In this document: piece after piece, positions 35,723-44,541 of the stretch | Layout: each line of letters opens with the position of its first letter | Numbering within the stretch: position 1 is the stretch's first letter | Assembly: GCF_021391675.1 (NCBI RefSeq) | Contig: NZ_CP090095.1 | Location: forward strand, 3,787,501-3,851,500 | Direction: 5' to 3' | DNA from: Neorhizobium galegae | Lineage (GTDB): Bacteria; Pseudomonadota; Alphaproteobacteria; Rhizobiales; Rhizobiaceae | Length of the DNA: 64,000 nt | Made by a program: the position numbers and the translations under genes | The notes under the pieces: generated by a model | What the model was told of the DNA's origin: nothing | The model's database searches: none | The model's input: only the letters and a program-made list of their open reading frames with translations

Positions 35723-36657
35723 TGGCCTCCGTGAGCATCGAAACAGCACGGACGGAAACCGATAATAAGAGGAGCAAGCCGAGCCGGCTTGCTCCCAATT
35801 ATTGGCCTTTCGTGGTTCCCGCCCTCATCGTCATCGGCGCGGTCATCGTCTTCCCGTGGGTGTTCACCCTCTGGATGAGCGTGAACAGCTGGACGCTGGG
35901 ACAGGAGCAGACCTTCGCCGGGCTGGACAACTACATCCGGCTGGCGACCGATTTCCGCTTCTGGGAATCGCTCTGGCACACGCTGATCTTCACGGTGCTG
36001 GCGGTCGTGGCGCCGCTGTTTCTCGGCACGCTCGCAGCACTTATCTTCGATGCTCAATTTCCGCTGAGGGGTTTCCTGCGCGGCGTCTTCGTCATGCCGA
36101 TGATGGCGACCCCGGTCGCCATCGCACTCGTCTGGACCATGATGTTCCATCCGCAGCTCGGCGTGCTCAACTATCTACTGTCGCTGGTCGGCATCGGCCC
36201 GCAGGAATGGATCTATAACCGTTACAGCGTCATCCCCTCGCTGGTCCTCGTCGAAACCTGGCAATGGACGCCGCTGATCATGCTGATCGTGCTCGGCGGC
36301 CTCGCCTCGCTTCCACGCGAACCCTATGAAAGCGCGGAGATCGACGGCGCCAACCCCTGGCAGAAATTCCGCTACCTGACGCTTCCGATGATCGCGCCCT
36401 TCCTGATGATCGGCGTCATCATCCGCGCGATCGACGCGATCAAGAGCTTCGACATCATCTACGCGATGACGCAAGGCGGGCCCGGCACGGCGTCCGAGAC
36501 GATCAACATCTACCTCTACAACACCGCCTTCTCCTATTACGACATCGGCTACGGCTCGGCGATGGCGGTCGTCTTCTTCGTCATCATCGTCGCACTCTCC
36601 CTCGTGCTGATGATGGTCCGCGCACGGACGAACTGGTCGGACATGGAGACGCGCTGA
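35722..36657 (+). CDS. Sugar ABC transporter permease, MalF/UgpA type
   Basis: 311-residue permease; the first helix is at about residues 33-55, and the coupling loop is EPYESAEIDGANPWQKFRYL. The hallmark IIYAMTQGGPGTASETINIY precedes the last helix. ATG 35722 shares one base with the preceding TAA, and its own stop overlaps the next ATG (TGATG). Confidence 0.95.
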   Translation: MASVSIETARTETDNKRSKPSRLAPNYWPFVVPALIVIGAVIVFPWVFTLWMSVNSWTLGQEQTFAGLDNYIRLATDFRFWESLWHTLIFTVLAVVAPLFLGTLAALIFDAQFPLRGFLRGVFVMPMMATPVAIALVWTMMFHPQLGVLNYLLSLVGIGPQEWIYNRYSVIPSLVLVETWQWTPLIMLIVLGGLASLPREPYESAEIDGANPWQKFRYLTLPMIAPFLMIGVIIRAIDAIKSFDIIYAMTQGGPGTASETINIYLYNTAFSYYDIGYGSAMAVVFFVIIVALSLVLMMVRARTNWSDMETR

Positions 36658-37508
36658 TGGAACGCCCCCTCTTCAAACGCCCGCTCGTCAAACGCAAGAC
36701 GCTCGATCGCATCGGCCTGCTGTTCGCGGCCCTCGTCATGGTGTCGCCGGTCGTGCTGTTCTTCCTCTGGATGATCTCGCTGTCGCTCAAATACGAGATC
36801 GACAACGGCGCCTATCCGCCGATCCTCATCCCGGAAAACTTCGCCTGGTCGAACTATGTGCAGGTGTTCCGCGAGAACAATTTCTTCCTGTACTTCTGGA
36901 ACTCCGTGCTGGTGACGGGAGCCGCGACGCTGCTGGCACTCATCATCGGCGTGCCGGCTGGATACGGCATCGCCCGGTTGAAGGCGGAGAAGGCAGCGAT
37001 CGTCATCATGATCGCCCGCATGACGCCCGGCCTTTCCTTCCTCATTCCGCTCTTCCTGCTGTTCCAGTGGCTGAACCTGCTCGGCACGCTCTGGCCGCAG
37101 ATCATCATCCATCTCGTCGTCACCGTGCCGATCGTCGTGTGGATCATGATCGGTTATTTCGAGACGACGCCGATGGAGCTCGAGGAGGCCGCCAGCATCG
37201 ACGGTGCGACGCCCTGGCAGGTGTTCCGCCTCGTGGCGCTGCCGATCGCCAAGCCCGGCATCGTGGTCGCCTTCATCCTGGCGCTCATCTTCTCCTGGAA
37301 CAACTTCGTCTTCGGCATCGTGCTCGCAAGCCGCACGACGCGAACGCTGCCGGTCGCCGTCTACAACATGCTTTCCTTCGAACAGGTCAGCTGGGGGCCG
37401 CTCGCAGCGGCTGCGCTGATCGTCACCCTCCCCGTGCTGGTACTCACCCTGTTCGCCCAGAAGCAGATCGTCGCAGGCCTGACGGCCGGCGCGGTCAAGG
37501 GCGGCTGA
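36657..37508 (+). CDS. Sugar ABC transporter permease, MalG/UgpE type
   Basis: 283-residue permease with six helices and the coupling loop ELEEAASIDGATPWQVFRLV. The C-terminus FAQKQIVAGLTAGAVKGG is the typical MalG ending. ATG 36657 overlaps the preceding stop. The ATPase gene follows after 27 bases. Confidence 0.95.
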   Translation: MERPLFKRPLVKRKTLDRIGLLFAALVMVSPVVLFFLWMISLSLKYEIDNGAYPPILIPENFAWSNYVQVFRENNFFLYFWNSVLVTGAATLLALIIGVPAGYGIARLKAEKAAIVIMIARMTPGLSFLIPLFLLFQWLNLLGTLWPQIIIHLVVTVPIVVWIMIGYFETTPMELEEAASIDGATPWQVFRLVALPIAKPGIVVAFILALIFSWNNFVFGIVLASRTTRTLPVAVYNMLSFEQVSWGPLAAAALIVTLPVLVLTLFAQKQIVAGLTAGAVKGG

Positions 37509-37535
37509 GCAGGCTCACAAACAGGATCGAATTTC

Positions 37536-38594
37536 ATGGCAACCGTCACTCTCCAGAATATCCAGAAGCGCTTTGGCGCGGTCAACGTCATCCAGGACCT
37601 GAGCGTCGATATCGCCGACGGGGAATTCGTCGTTCTCGTCGGCCCTTCGGGCTGCGGCAAATCCACGCTGCTGCGCATGGTCGCCGGGCTCGAAGAGGTC
37701 AGCGGCGGCGAGATCCGCATCGGCGCACGCGAGGTCAGCAATCTGCCGGCCCGCGACCGCGACATTGCCATGGTGTTCCAGAACTACGCGCTCTATCCGC
37801 ATATGACGGTGGAGGACAACATGGGCTTCGCGCTGAAGCTCAAGAGGGCGAACCCCGCCGATACCGCAGAGCGGGTGAAGAAGGCGGCCGCGATCCTTGG
37901 CCTGGAAAAACTGCTCGACCGGTACCCGCGCCAGCTCTCCGGCGGCCAGCGCCAGCGCGTCGCCATGGGCCGGGCGATCGTCCGCAATCCGCAGGTATTT
38001 CTTTTCGACGAACCCCTCTCGAACCTCGACGCGAAACTGCGCGTGGTGATGCGCAGCGAGATCAAGGCCATGCACCAGCGCATCGGCACGACGACAATCT
38101 ACGTGACGCACGACCAGATCGAAGCCATGACCATGGCCGACAAGATCGTCGTATTGCATGACGGCAATATCGAGCAGGTCGGCGCTCCGCTGGAACTCTA
38201 CGACCGGCCAGCCAACCTCTTCGTTGCCGGCTTCATCGGCTCGCCGGCCATGAACTTTCTGGACGGCAAGATCGAGGAAGGCGTTTTCCGCACCGACAAG
38301 GGGCTGATCCTGCCGCTCCCGGCCGACTTGTCTCCGGCCAAGGCGGGTGGCCGCCCGCTCGTCTACGGCATCAGGCCGGAGCACATCCGCGCCAGCGACC
38401 AGGGCATCCAGGGCCGCGCGACCATCGTCGAAGGCACCGGCTCGGAAATCTTTGCAAAGCTCGATTGCGGTGGCGAGCAGCTCTCCTGCCTTTTCCGCGA
38501 GCGCATCGATGTCAGGTTCGGCGACACCGTGGGCATTTCGATCGACGCGAAACAGGTTCACCTCTTCGACAAAACAACGGGCCACCGGCTCTGA
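37536..38594 (+). CDS. Sugar ABC transporter ATPase, UgpC/MalK type
   Basis: 352-residue ATPase: Walker A GPSGCGKST, signature LSGGQRQRVAMGRAIV, Walker B FLFDEPLSNLD, switch VTHDQIEAMT, and a C-terminal TOBE domain (about 235-352). It completes the importer begun at 34391. It is the paralogue of 28586-29680. No strong terminator was seen in the 146 bases that follow. Confidence 0.95.
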   Translation: MATVTLQNIQKRFGAVNVIQDLSVDIADGEFVVLVGPSGCGKSTLLRMVAGLEEVSGGEIRIGAREVSNLPARDRDIAMVFQNYALYPHMTVEDNMGFALKLKRANPADTAERVKKAAAILGLEKLLDRYPRQLSGGQRQRVAMGRAIVRNPQVFLFDEPLSNLDAKLRVVMRSEIKAMHQRIGTTTIYVTHDQIEAMTMADKIVVLHDGNIEQVGAPLELYDRPANLFVAGFIGSPAMNFLDGKIEEGVFRTDKGLILPLPADLSPAKAGGRPLVYGIRPEHIRASDQGIQGRATIVEGTGSEIFAKLDCGGEQLSCLFRERIDVRFGDTVGISIDAKQVHLFDKTTGHRL

Positions 38595-38740
38595 GCAAGG
38601 CTGGCTCGCCATGACCGCCGGCACACTTGCGACGAAATCGTTGTCGGTCAGACCGTTCCACAACTTCAATCAGTGTCGTAGAACGTAGAAAGCGTTGAAC
38701 AGCGAACCTCGCCTCCACGTCATCGACCTGAGGAAGAGCG

Positions 38741-39016
38741 ATGCATATCGAACGCGACCCGAACGGCGACTTTATCCTGGAATCCGGCGAGATCGCCGGT
38801 CGGTTCGGGCTGTCTCGCGATGAGTTCCGGCAGAGAATCCGCCAAGGTCTCGTGACGAGTACCGTGGAGCGCGGCGAAGCTGAGGACATCGGAACGTCCC
38901 GCCTGAGCGTTCGTCTCGGAAACCGCCTGTGGCGCGCCGTCCTGAACAACGAAGGCGAGGTTCAAAACGAAGCCGTGACCTTCGTTCGTGGGAGAGGCCG
39001 ATCTAGCGGATCGTGA
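38741..39016 (+). CDS. Small DUF6522-like protein
   Basis: 91-residue soluble protein, MHIERDPNGDFILESGEIA at the start, with AGRFGLSRDEFRQRIRQGLV and WRAVLNNEGEV. The pattern fits, from memory, the DUF6522 family of small alphaproteobacterial proteins often near denitrification or heme genes; no biochemical role is known. ATG 38741 follows GAGGAAGAGCG. It is convergent with hemN, whose stop is 43 bases away. A helix-turn-helix-like segment (AGRFGLSRDEFRQRI) is suggestive but not convincing. Confidence 0.65.
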   Translation: MHIERDPNGDFILESGEIAGRFGLSRDEFRQRIRQGLVTSTVERGEAEDIGTSRLSVRLGNRLWRAVLNNEGEVQNEAVTFVRGRGRSSGS

Positions 39017-39059
39017 CGCCGATACCGCCCATGCGGCGATCGAACGGGCTGAATGCCCC

Positions 39060-40412
39060 CTATGCCGCCTTGCTGAAGGACCTGCCGCTCTTGTTCAGAT
39101 AGGCATCGAAGGCAGAGGCTGCGGCTCTGACGATGAACCGGTGATCCTCCGAGACGCGGATATGCCCGCCCCGGCGCTCGATCAGGCCGTCTCGTTCAAG
39201 CTCATCGAGCCGATCGTTGCCCCGCAGCAGAAGGTCGGCATCGAAGCCGTGCGCCGCGGCAAGCGCCGCGATGTCTACCGCAAAGTCGCACATCAGCCTT
39301 TCGATCACGTCGCCGCGCAAACGATCCTCCGGTGTGAGGCGGTAGCCCTTGGCGACCGGCAGTTCGCCTTTCGACACCCGGGTCGCATAGAGGCCGGGGG
39401 GAACCTCGTTCTGGATATATCCCTGCGGCAACCTGCCGATCGAGGACGCGCCGAGCCCGATCAGCGCCTCGCAGGCATCCGTCGTGTACCCCTGGAAATT
39501 CCGGTGCAGCCGACCTTCGGTCTGCGCAAGCGAGAGGTCGTCGCCGGGCAGCGCGAAATGATCGAGACCGATTCTGACATAACCGGCCGCCACCAGGGCG
39601 TCCGATATCGCGGATGCCTGAAGCGCGCGCTCCCGCGCGTCGGGAAGCGCCGCCTCGTCGATGAGCCGTTGGTGCTTTTTGAAGCTCGGGATATGCGCGT
39701 AACCGAAGACGGCAAGACGGTCCGGCCGCATGCTGACGGCCGCTTCGACGGTCTCGACACAGGATTCGACCGTCTGAAACGGCAGCCCGTAGATGAGATC
39801 GAAGTTGATCGCGTTGATGTCGTTGTCGCGAAGATGCCCGACCGCATCCATCGTCGTCTCGACGCTCTGAACGCGGTTGATCGCCTTCTGGACCTTCGGA
39901 TCGAAGCTCTGGACGCCAAGGCTTGCGCGGGTGACGCCCGACTCCCCGAGCGCCATCGCCATCTCGCCGGTCAAGGTTCGCGGATCGATTTCGACCGCCG
40001 CATTGACGACGCCCGCGAAACCGAGACGGTTGCGAAACGCATTCATCAGCGCGATAAATTCCTCCGGCCTGATGATGGTCGGCGTGCCGCCGCCGAAGTG
40101 GATTTCCCCGACGCTGAAGCTGTCGTCCCTGGCGGACGCCAGAAGCTCGATCTCCCGGTGCAGTATCTCGATATAGTCGAGAATGGGCCTGTCGCGCTCG
40201 GTGATCGTCGTGTGACAGCCGCAATACCAGCACATCGACCGACAGAAGGGGATGTGGATGTAGAGCGAGGTTGGCTGCCCTTGGGGCAACGCCTTCAGCC
40301 AGGCCGGATAGTCGAGGGCGTCGAAATCCGCGCTGAAGTTCGGAGCCGTCGGATAGCTCGTGTAGCGCGGCAGCCGTGCATCGCCATATTTCTCGATTAT
40401 CGCTGCGGACAT
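39060..40412 (-). CDS. hemN: Oxygen-independent coproporphyrinogen III oxidase (radical SAM)
   Basis: 450-residue radical SAM enzyme that decarboxylates coproporphyrinogen III to protoporphyrinogen IX without oxygen. The 4Fe-4S motif is Cys57-x3-Cys61-x2-Cys64 in CRSMCWYCGC, and the HemN-specific PRYTSYPTAPNF is at the N-terminus. GGGTPT near residue 110 binds SAM. ATG 40412 follows AAAGGAG. An FNR-like box lies about 65 bases upstream. It would supply heme under low oxygen, consistent with the nirK denitrification genes in the same window. Confidence 0.95.
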   Translation of the reverse strand: MSAAIIEKYGDARLPRYTSYPTAPNFSADFDALDYPAWLKALPQGQPTSLYIHIPFCRSMCWYCGCHTTITERDRPILDYIEILHREIELLASARDDSFSVGEIHFGGGTPTIIRPEEFIALMNAFRNRLGFAGVVNAAVEIDPRTLTGEMAMALGESGVTRASLGVQSFDPKVQKAINRVQSVETTMDAVGHLRDNDINAINFDLIYGLPFQTVESCVETVEAAVSMRPDRLAVFGYAHIPSFKKHQRLIDEAALPDARERALQASAISDALVAAGYVRIGLDHFALPGDDLSLAQTEGRLHRNFQGYTTDACEALIGLGASSIGRLPQGYIQNEVPPGLYATRVSKGELPVAKGYRLTPEDRLRGDVIERLMCDFAVDIAALAAAHGFDADLLLRGNDRLDELERDGLIERRGGHIRVSEDHRFIVRAAASAFDAYLNKSGRSFSKAA

Positions 40413-40470
40413 GTCGGGCTCCTTTCCAGTTTTCTTCGGAAAGCATTAGCGGCCCGGTGACCGCCTCTCT

Positions 40471-40484
40471 TTGTGCAAAATCAA
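40471..40484. promoter_or_regulatory. FNR/FixK/NnrR-type box upstream of hemN
   Basis: TTGTGCAAAATCAA fits TTG-N8-CAA and has the right half-site ATCAA of the FNR consensus. Its centre is 65 bases before the hemN start, compatible with an activator position near -41. Confidence 0.68.
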
Positions 40485-40651
40485 CGACAGCGTCCTCTTT
40501 CTGCAAAATATTCGTCCCGACGCAAATTTCCTCCGAAGCGCAGCTGCTAAATCATCGAGGCGGCCGGGATCGGCCAGGCCACTCGCTCCCGCCGAACACC
40601 AACCGAAGGTTTTCGGCATTTCGGGTGCGTGGAAATCCGGCTGGCGCGGGG

Positions 40652-42268
40652 TCAAGGCGCGATTTCGATCTCGCCCTCCATCCTGGTGATCTCAAAATCG
40701 CTGATGATTACATCAACGCGAAGTCGCCACCGCCCGGGTACGGGAAGCGCGATATCGGGCACCGTCCAGCCATCCTTGCCTTTCTCGGCCTTCCGCCTTA
40801 TCGGCTCGATCTCCGCCCCGGGGTTCGACAGCACGACCGTCACCTCCTGAGGATCGAGCGGCGACCGGTCGCTTTTGGCGATGACCGCGGATATCGCGAC
40901 CTCCCCGACCCTGTCCGGCGTGATCTTGACGTCAGCCACGACCTTGCTGGTCTGCAGGCGAACCACGGCACTCCTCTGGACGTCGGCGATCAAGGTGCGC
41001 GGAGGCGGCGTGAAGCGCCACATCGCAGCCACCGCGAAGATGAGGAGCAGGATGACGGTCTCTGCAGCGATCGAACGAACCAGCTGGCGGATCGCTACAG
41101 ACTCCCCTTTTTCCGAACCGGAGGTGAGTTTCCACCGGTTGACGGCTGCCAGGACAAACAGCAGGACGAGCAGCCCGAGCTTGACGAGGAATACGATCCC
41201 GTATGCCGTGGTAACCAGCCCAGCGAGAGTGCGGACCTGGACGACGGCAAGCACGCATCCGGCGACGACAAGGACCAGGACGGCCCATGGAATGAAGCGG
41301 GAGAAGCGGTGCAATGCCGAGCCGGCCGCTTCTCCGCCTTTTCTGAACTCGGCAAGGATCGGCAGCAGCGCGCCGGCCCAGACCGCTATGGCCGCGACAT
41401 GCAGGAAAACGGCCGGTCGCATCAGCCATTGCGGGTCTGCCGCACTCGCGTGCCCGCTGAGGCAGAGGGCAAATGCCGCCGTTATGAGGGCCGAGATGGA
41501 TATCCAGCGGGCGTCCCTGCCCCGACCGCTGGCCAGAGCGAGCCCTGCAAGCGCCAGGGCCGCGATCGCAAAAATGACCGTCGGCCAGAAGCTAGTGACC
41601 ATTCCCGCCTTCCAGACAGTCGGCACGAAGAGCCGCGAAACAGGCTCGCCCACCGTATCGAGGCCCTGGAAGCCTGCCGAAAGCAGGGCGCCCGCAAAGC
41701 CGGCGCCGAGGGCGGCAAGCACCGGCCTCAACGCCTTCCCGGAGCCGTCCGCGAACCAGTGGATGGCAAACACCCCGCCGACGCCCAGGAAGAGACCGAC
41801 ATAAAGCGCGACCTTGCCGATCCAGAGGCCGGCGCGGACCGGCCAGTCGACATCGGCAGCAGCGCCCCGAGCGCTGGCGTTTGGCTGCCCGATCGAGAAG
41901 ACGACCGAGCCGCCGATCGGGTGGCCATCTTCCGAAACGACCCGCCAGGATAGGAGATAGCTGCCGTCCGAAAGGTCGTCCGGCGGGGTAATCTCGACCG
42001 TCCTGTCCTTCAGGACGAAGCTTTTGAGAGTGACTGAACTGCGGTCCGGCCGCGTGAGCTTGAGGCTGGTCGGCGAGACAGGCTCGCTGAACGTCAGAGC
42101 GATCACGCGCGGCGCAATGGGCACGACCGAGCCGTCGCGCGGCTCGGTCGTGTTGAGGGACGCATGGGCGGATGCCGCCGCCGTCATGACCGACCACAGC
42201 AGGATCGCAGACACGAACCGCTGCAGAGTGCCAGCCAGTGAAATTGCCTTGCGGCGGAACGGCGTCAT
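40652..42268 (-). CDS. CopC-CopD fusion, copper-binding/copper import membrane protein
   Basis: 538 residues. After a signal peptide cleaved at about SAHASLN, the mature N-terminus carries the His that starts CopC copper sites, and a CopC/YobA domain runs to about residue 125 (AFSEPVSP-type segment LTFSEPVS). Eight predicted helices of CopD follow (about 145-430), then a periplasmic or cytoplasmic C-terminal beta domain of about 100 residues. It binds and moves copper across the inner membrane. A YcnI-like gene lies just upstream on the same strand, a pairing common in bacteria. Confidence 0.88.
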   Translation of the reverse strand: MTPFRRKAISLAGTLQRFVSAILLWSVMTAAASAHASLNTTEPRDGSVVPIAPRVIALTFSEPVSPTSLKLTRPDRSSVTLKSFVLKDRTVEITPPDDLSDGSYLLSWRVVSEDGHPIGGSVVFSIGQPNASARGAAADVDWPVRAGLWIGKVALYVGLFLGVGGVFAIHWFADGSGKALRPVLAALGAGFAGALLSAGFQGLDTVGEPVSRLFVPTVWKAGMVTSFWPTVIFAIAALALAGLALASGRGRDARWISISALITAAFALCLSGHASAADPQWLMRPAVFLHVAAIAVWAGALLPILAEFRKGGEAAGSALHRFSRFIPWAVLVLVVAGCVLAVVQVRTLAGLVTTAYGIVFLVKLGLLVLLFVLAAVNRWKLTSGSEKGESVAIRQLVRSIAAETVILLLIFAVAAMWRFTPPPRTLIADVQRSAVVRLQTSKVVADVKITPDRVGEVAISAVIAKSDRSPLDPQEVTVVLSNPGAEIEPIRRKAEKGKDGWTVPDIALPVPGRWRLRVDVIISDFEITRMEGEIEIAP

Positions 42269-42299
42269 CGGCCTTCATGCTCCCAGGTGCATGGATCGT

Positions 42300-42827
42300 T
42301 TAGTTGCCCGTCTTCTGAAGAAGCTTGATGCCCGGAGCCGGAAGTTCGAGGTCCGAAGCCTTCTGACCTGCGGCCGGTACTTCGATCCAGCGCTCCTTGA
42401 GGCCTTCAGGGCACGCCTGGATCACCGGGAAATAGAGCATGTCGCCGGCTTTGAGATCAGTCGCAATCGTGCCCCGCAGGACGAACTCGTCATATTCGTC
42501 GTCGCCGAGGCTGCCGCCGCTCCAGATCACTTCCCTGACCCCTTCGGTGACGGGAGAACCGTGGTTGTCATAGGCCTTGGCATAGGCACCCTTGACCTTG
42601 TCGAGCGTCCAGCCGGCCTTCGGCTGCGGCTTGACGCCGTAGAAGCCCTCCGGAACCTGGACGCGCACGGTATTCGTCGGCTTGCCCTCGCAACCATGCG
42701 GCACGCGCAGCACCGCCTTATAGGTCGAACCTACGGGGGCTTCCTTTCCTTCCAGGGTGACATGCGCCAGAGCGGCGGTGCTGCCGGCCACGAGGATGGC
42801 GGCGGTTGTCGTGATTGTCTTCAACAT
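42300..42827 (-). CDS. YcnI-like (DUF1775) copper-associated periplasmic protein
   Basis: 175-residue exported protein. The signal peptide MLKTITTTAAILVAGSTAALA ends before HVTLEG, so the mature protein starts with His, the histidine-brace feature of YcnI proteins. RVPHGCEGKPTNTVRVQVPEG and KAGWTLD are family segments. Start ATG 42827 (GGAG upstream) was preferred over the ATG at 42839. It is 31 bases before the CopC-CopD gene and probably cotranscribed, with a role in periplasmic copper handling. Confidence 0.85.
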   Translation of the reverse strand: MLKTITTTAAILVAGSTAALAHVTLEGKEAPVGSTYKAVLRVPHGCEGKPTNTVRVQVPEGFYGVKPQPKAGWTLDKVKGAYAKAYDNHGSPVTEGVREVIWSGGSLGDDEYDEFVLRGTIATDLKAGDMLYFPVIQACPEGLKERWIEVPAAGQKASDLELPAPGIKLLQKTGN

Positions 42828-43133
42828 GTGAATCTCCATGCTTGGCCGCGCGTTGGACGGCCTGATTTTCAGGGCCGAGCAGCCGGGAAGGCGCCGGTCC
42901 GGGGTGGATTGATGGTTTGAAACGGTGTCCCGCCCTTGCGCCGATCCCGCCGGCCGCCGGGGATGCGATACACGGCTTTTGCCGCGTCATTGCCGTTTGG
43001 CCGAAGCGAGTTGCGGAAAAAAGGGCTGCCCGACTTGGAGCGCCTTGCGATCCTTGGGATTCACCAGCCGCGCTTCAAGTCTTTGGTTCGCATGCCGTGT
43101 CGCAAGATGGTGTACGTTTTGCGCGGCAAGCTT
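42828..43133. other. Gene-free leader between DUF2946-like and ycnI-like genes
   Basis: 306 bases with no credible gene: plus-strand open frames here have no ribosome-binding site or family match. It should hold the promoter of the ycnI-copCD unit, but no known copper regulator site (such as a CueR or CsoR palindrome) could be recognised. Confidence 0.45.
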
Positions 43134-43520
43134 TCAGGCTGCCCGGGGCGGGGCGCGGGGATTTCCGGGAGAAGTCTCGGGCCGTTCGAAGGGACCTGTA
43201 TCCGCTTCGGCCGGAACCGGCGTGGCGGTGGCCTCCAGCCGGTTGCTCAGAAAATTGTCGGAAAACTGCGGTGCGAGTACCGGAGCGAGAACGCTGCATG
43301 CCTGGGTGCAGCACTCGGGCAGTTTTGGGCCGTCCTTGTGATCGGATTGGCCGCTACCGCCGGCATGGGTAATGCAAAGCGGGTTTCCAAAATCATCGAT
43401 GACAGGAGCTGCAACCGCTGAGCCGAGAAGGACGGAGCCAAGCACCATCTGCACGACGAGCGCGTAGGCCGCGATCGACGCGAACACGACACTCCAGGCG
43501 GGCGCTCTGCGGTTCTTCAC
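43134..43520 (-). CDS. DUF2946-like small exported/membrane protein
   Basis: About 128 residues from GTG 43520 (GAGGGG upstream). One hydrophobic segment (SVVFASIAAYALVVQMVLGSVL) is followed by DFGNPLCITHAGG, a His/Asp-rich linker and CCTQACSVL. The Cys, His and CxxC-like pattern resembles the DUF2946 group of short proteins found with copper genes. The next genes on this strand are ycnI-like and CopC-CopD. Function unknown; metal binding is inferred from residues and context. A longer open frame to 43616 lacks support. Confidence 0.6.
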   Translation of the reverse strand: MKNRRAPAWSVVFASIAAYALVVQMVLGSVLLGSAVAAPVIDDFGNPLCITHAGGSGQSDHKDGPKLPECCTQACSVLAPVLAPQFSDNFLSNRLEATATPVPAEADTGPFERPETSPGNPRAPPRAA

Positions 43521-43695
43521 GGTCCCCTCATCAGTTGCGGCCAGACGCCGATGTCCGGCCTGGACATCCGTTATTGGCACGGCACAGTCAGGTCTGTCTA
43601 TGCGCCCTTCCGCCACAGCGTTCTTTGATGCGCGTCAACTCGCCAGCCTGTCGCGATCAAGGGTAACGCCAAGACTAGGCGCTCCCCTCCTCTTG

Positions 43696-44541
43696 CTAGA
43701 TCGTTTCGGTCGTCTGGACCCGGGCGGCCTTACGCGTAGCGTGGATGAAGGCGAGCACGAAACCGATTGCCAGCAGGAGCACGATGGTCGGGGCCGGGGC
43801 GCTGTCGATGAAGAAGGACAGGTAGACGCCGGCGAACGCACCGGTCACGGCAATGGCAATCGACAGGATCAGCATGGTGCTGAACTTGCGGGTCAGCAGG
43901 AAGGCGATGGCTCCCGGCGCGATCAGCATGGCGATCGAAAGGATGATGCCGACCGCCTGCAGGGCACCGACGATCGTCAGCGAAATGAGAGCGAGAAGAC
44001 CGTAGTGCAGGAAATTGACCCTCAGTCCCACCGCCCTTGCCTGCGCCGGATCGAAGGCGTGCAGCAGGAAGTCCTTCCATTTCACGCCGAGAATGCCGGC
44101 CGTGATCGCCGCGATGACGGCCGCCTCGCCGATGTCACGCCAGGAGACGCCGAGCATGTCGCCGAACAGGATATGGTCGAGATGCACGTCGGACTGGATC
44201 TTCACGTAAAGGACGAGGCCGAGCCCGAACATGCCGGCGAACACGATGCCCATCACCGTGTCCTGCTTGATGCGGCTGTTTTCCTTCAGGAAGCCGGTGG
44301 CGATGGCGCAGAACATGCCGGCTGCGAAAGCGCCGATCGCAAGAGGCATGCCGACGATATAGGCGATCACCACGCCGGGAAACACGGCATGGCTGATTGC
44401 ATCGCCCATCAGCGACCAGCCCTTCAGGACAAGGAAGCAGGACAGAAGCGCCATCGGCACGGCAATCAGCACCGAGATCAGCAGCGCATTGACCATGAAG
44501 CCGAACTGGAAGGGCAAAAGAAGCGTATCGACAACGATCAT
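43696..44541 (-). CDS. sitD: Manganese/iron ABC transporter permease SitD
   Basis: 281-residue permease of the ABC-3 (zinc/manganese) type, with about eight helices. GWSLMGDAISHAVFPGVV and ALQAVGIILSIAMLIAPGA are family signatures. The start ATG 44541 overlaps the sitC stop by four bases; the open frame extending into sitC was rejected. It pairs with SitC in the membrane to import Mn2+ (and possibly Fe2+). It is the last gene of sitABCD. Confidence 0.93.
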   Translation of the reverse strand: MIVVDTLLLPFQFGFMVNALLISVLIAVPMALLSCFLVLKGWSLMGDAISHAVFPGVVIAYIVGMPLAIGAFAAGMFCAIATGFLKENSRIKQDTVMGIVFAGMFGLGLVLYVKIQSDVHLDHILFGDMLGVSWRDIGEAAVIAAITAGILGVKWKDFLLHAFDPAQARAVGLRVNFLHYGLLALISLTIVGALQAVGIILSIAMLIAPGAIAFLLTRKFSTMLILSIAIAVTGAFAGVYLSFFIDSAPAPTIVLLLAIGFVLAFIHATRKAARVQTTETI

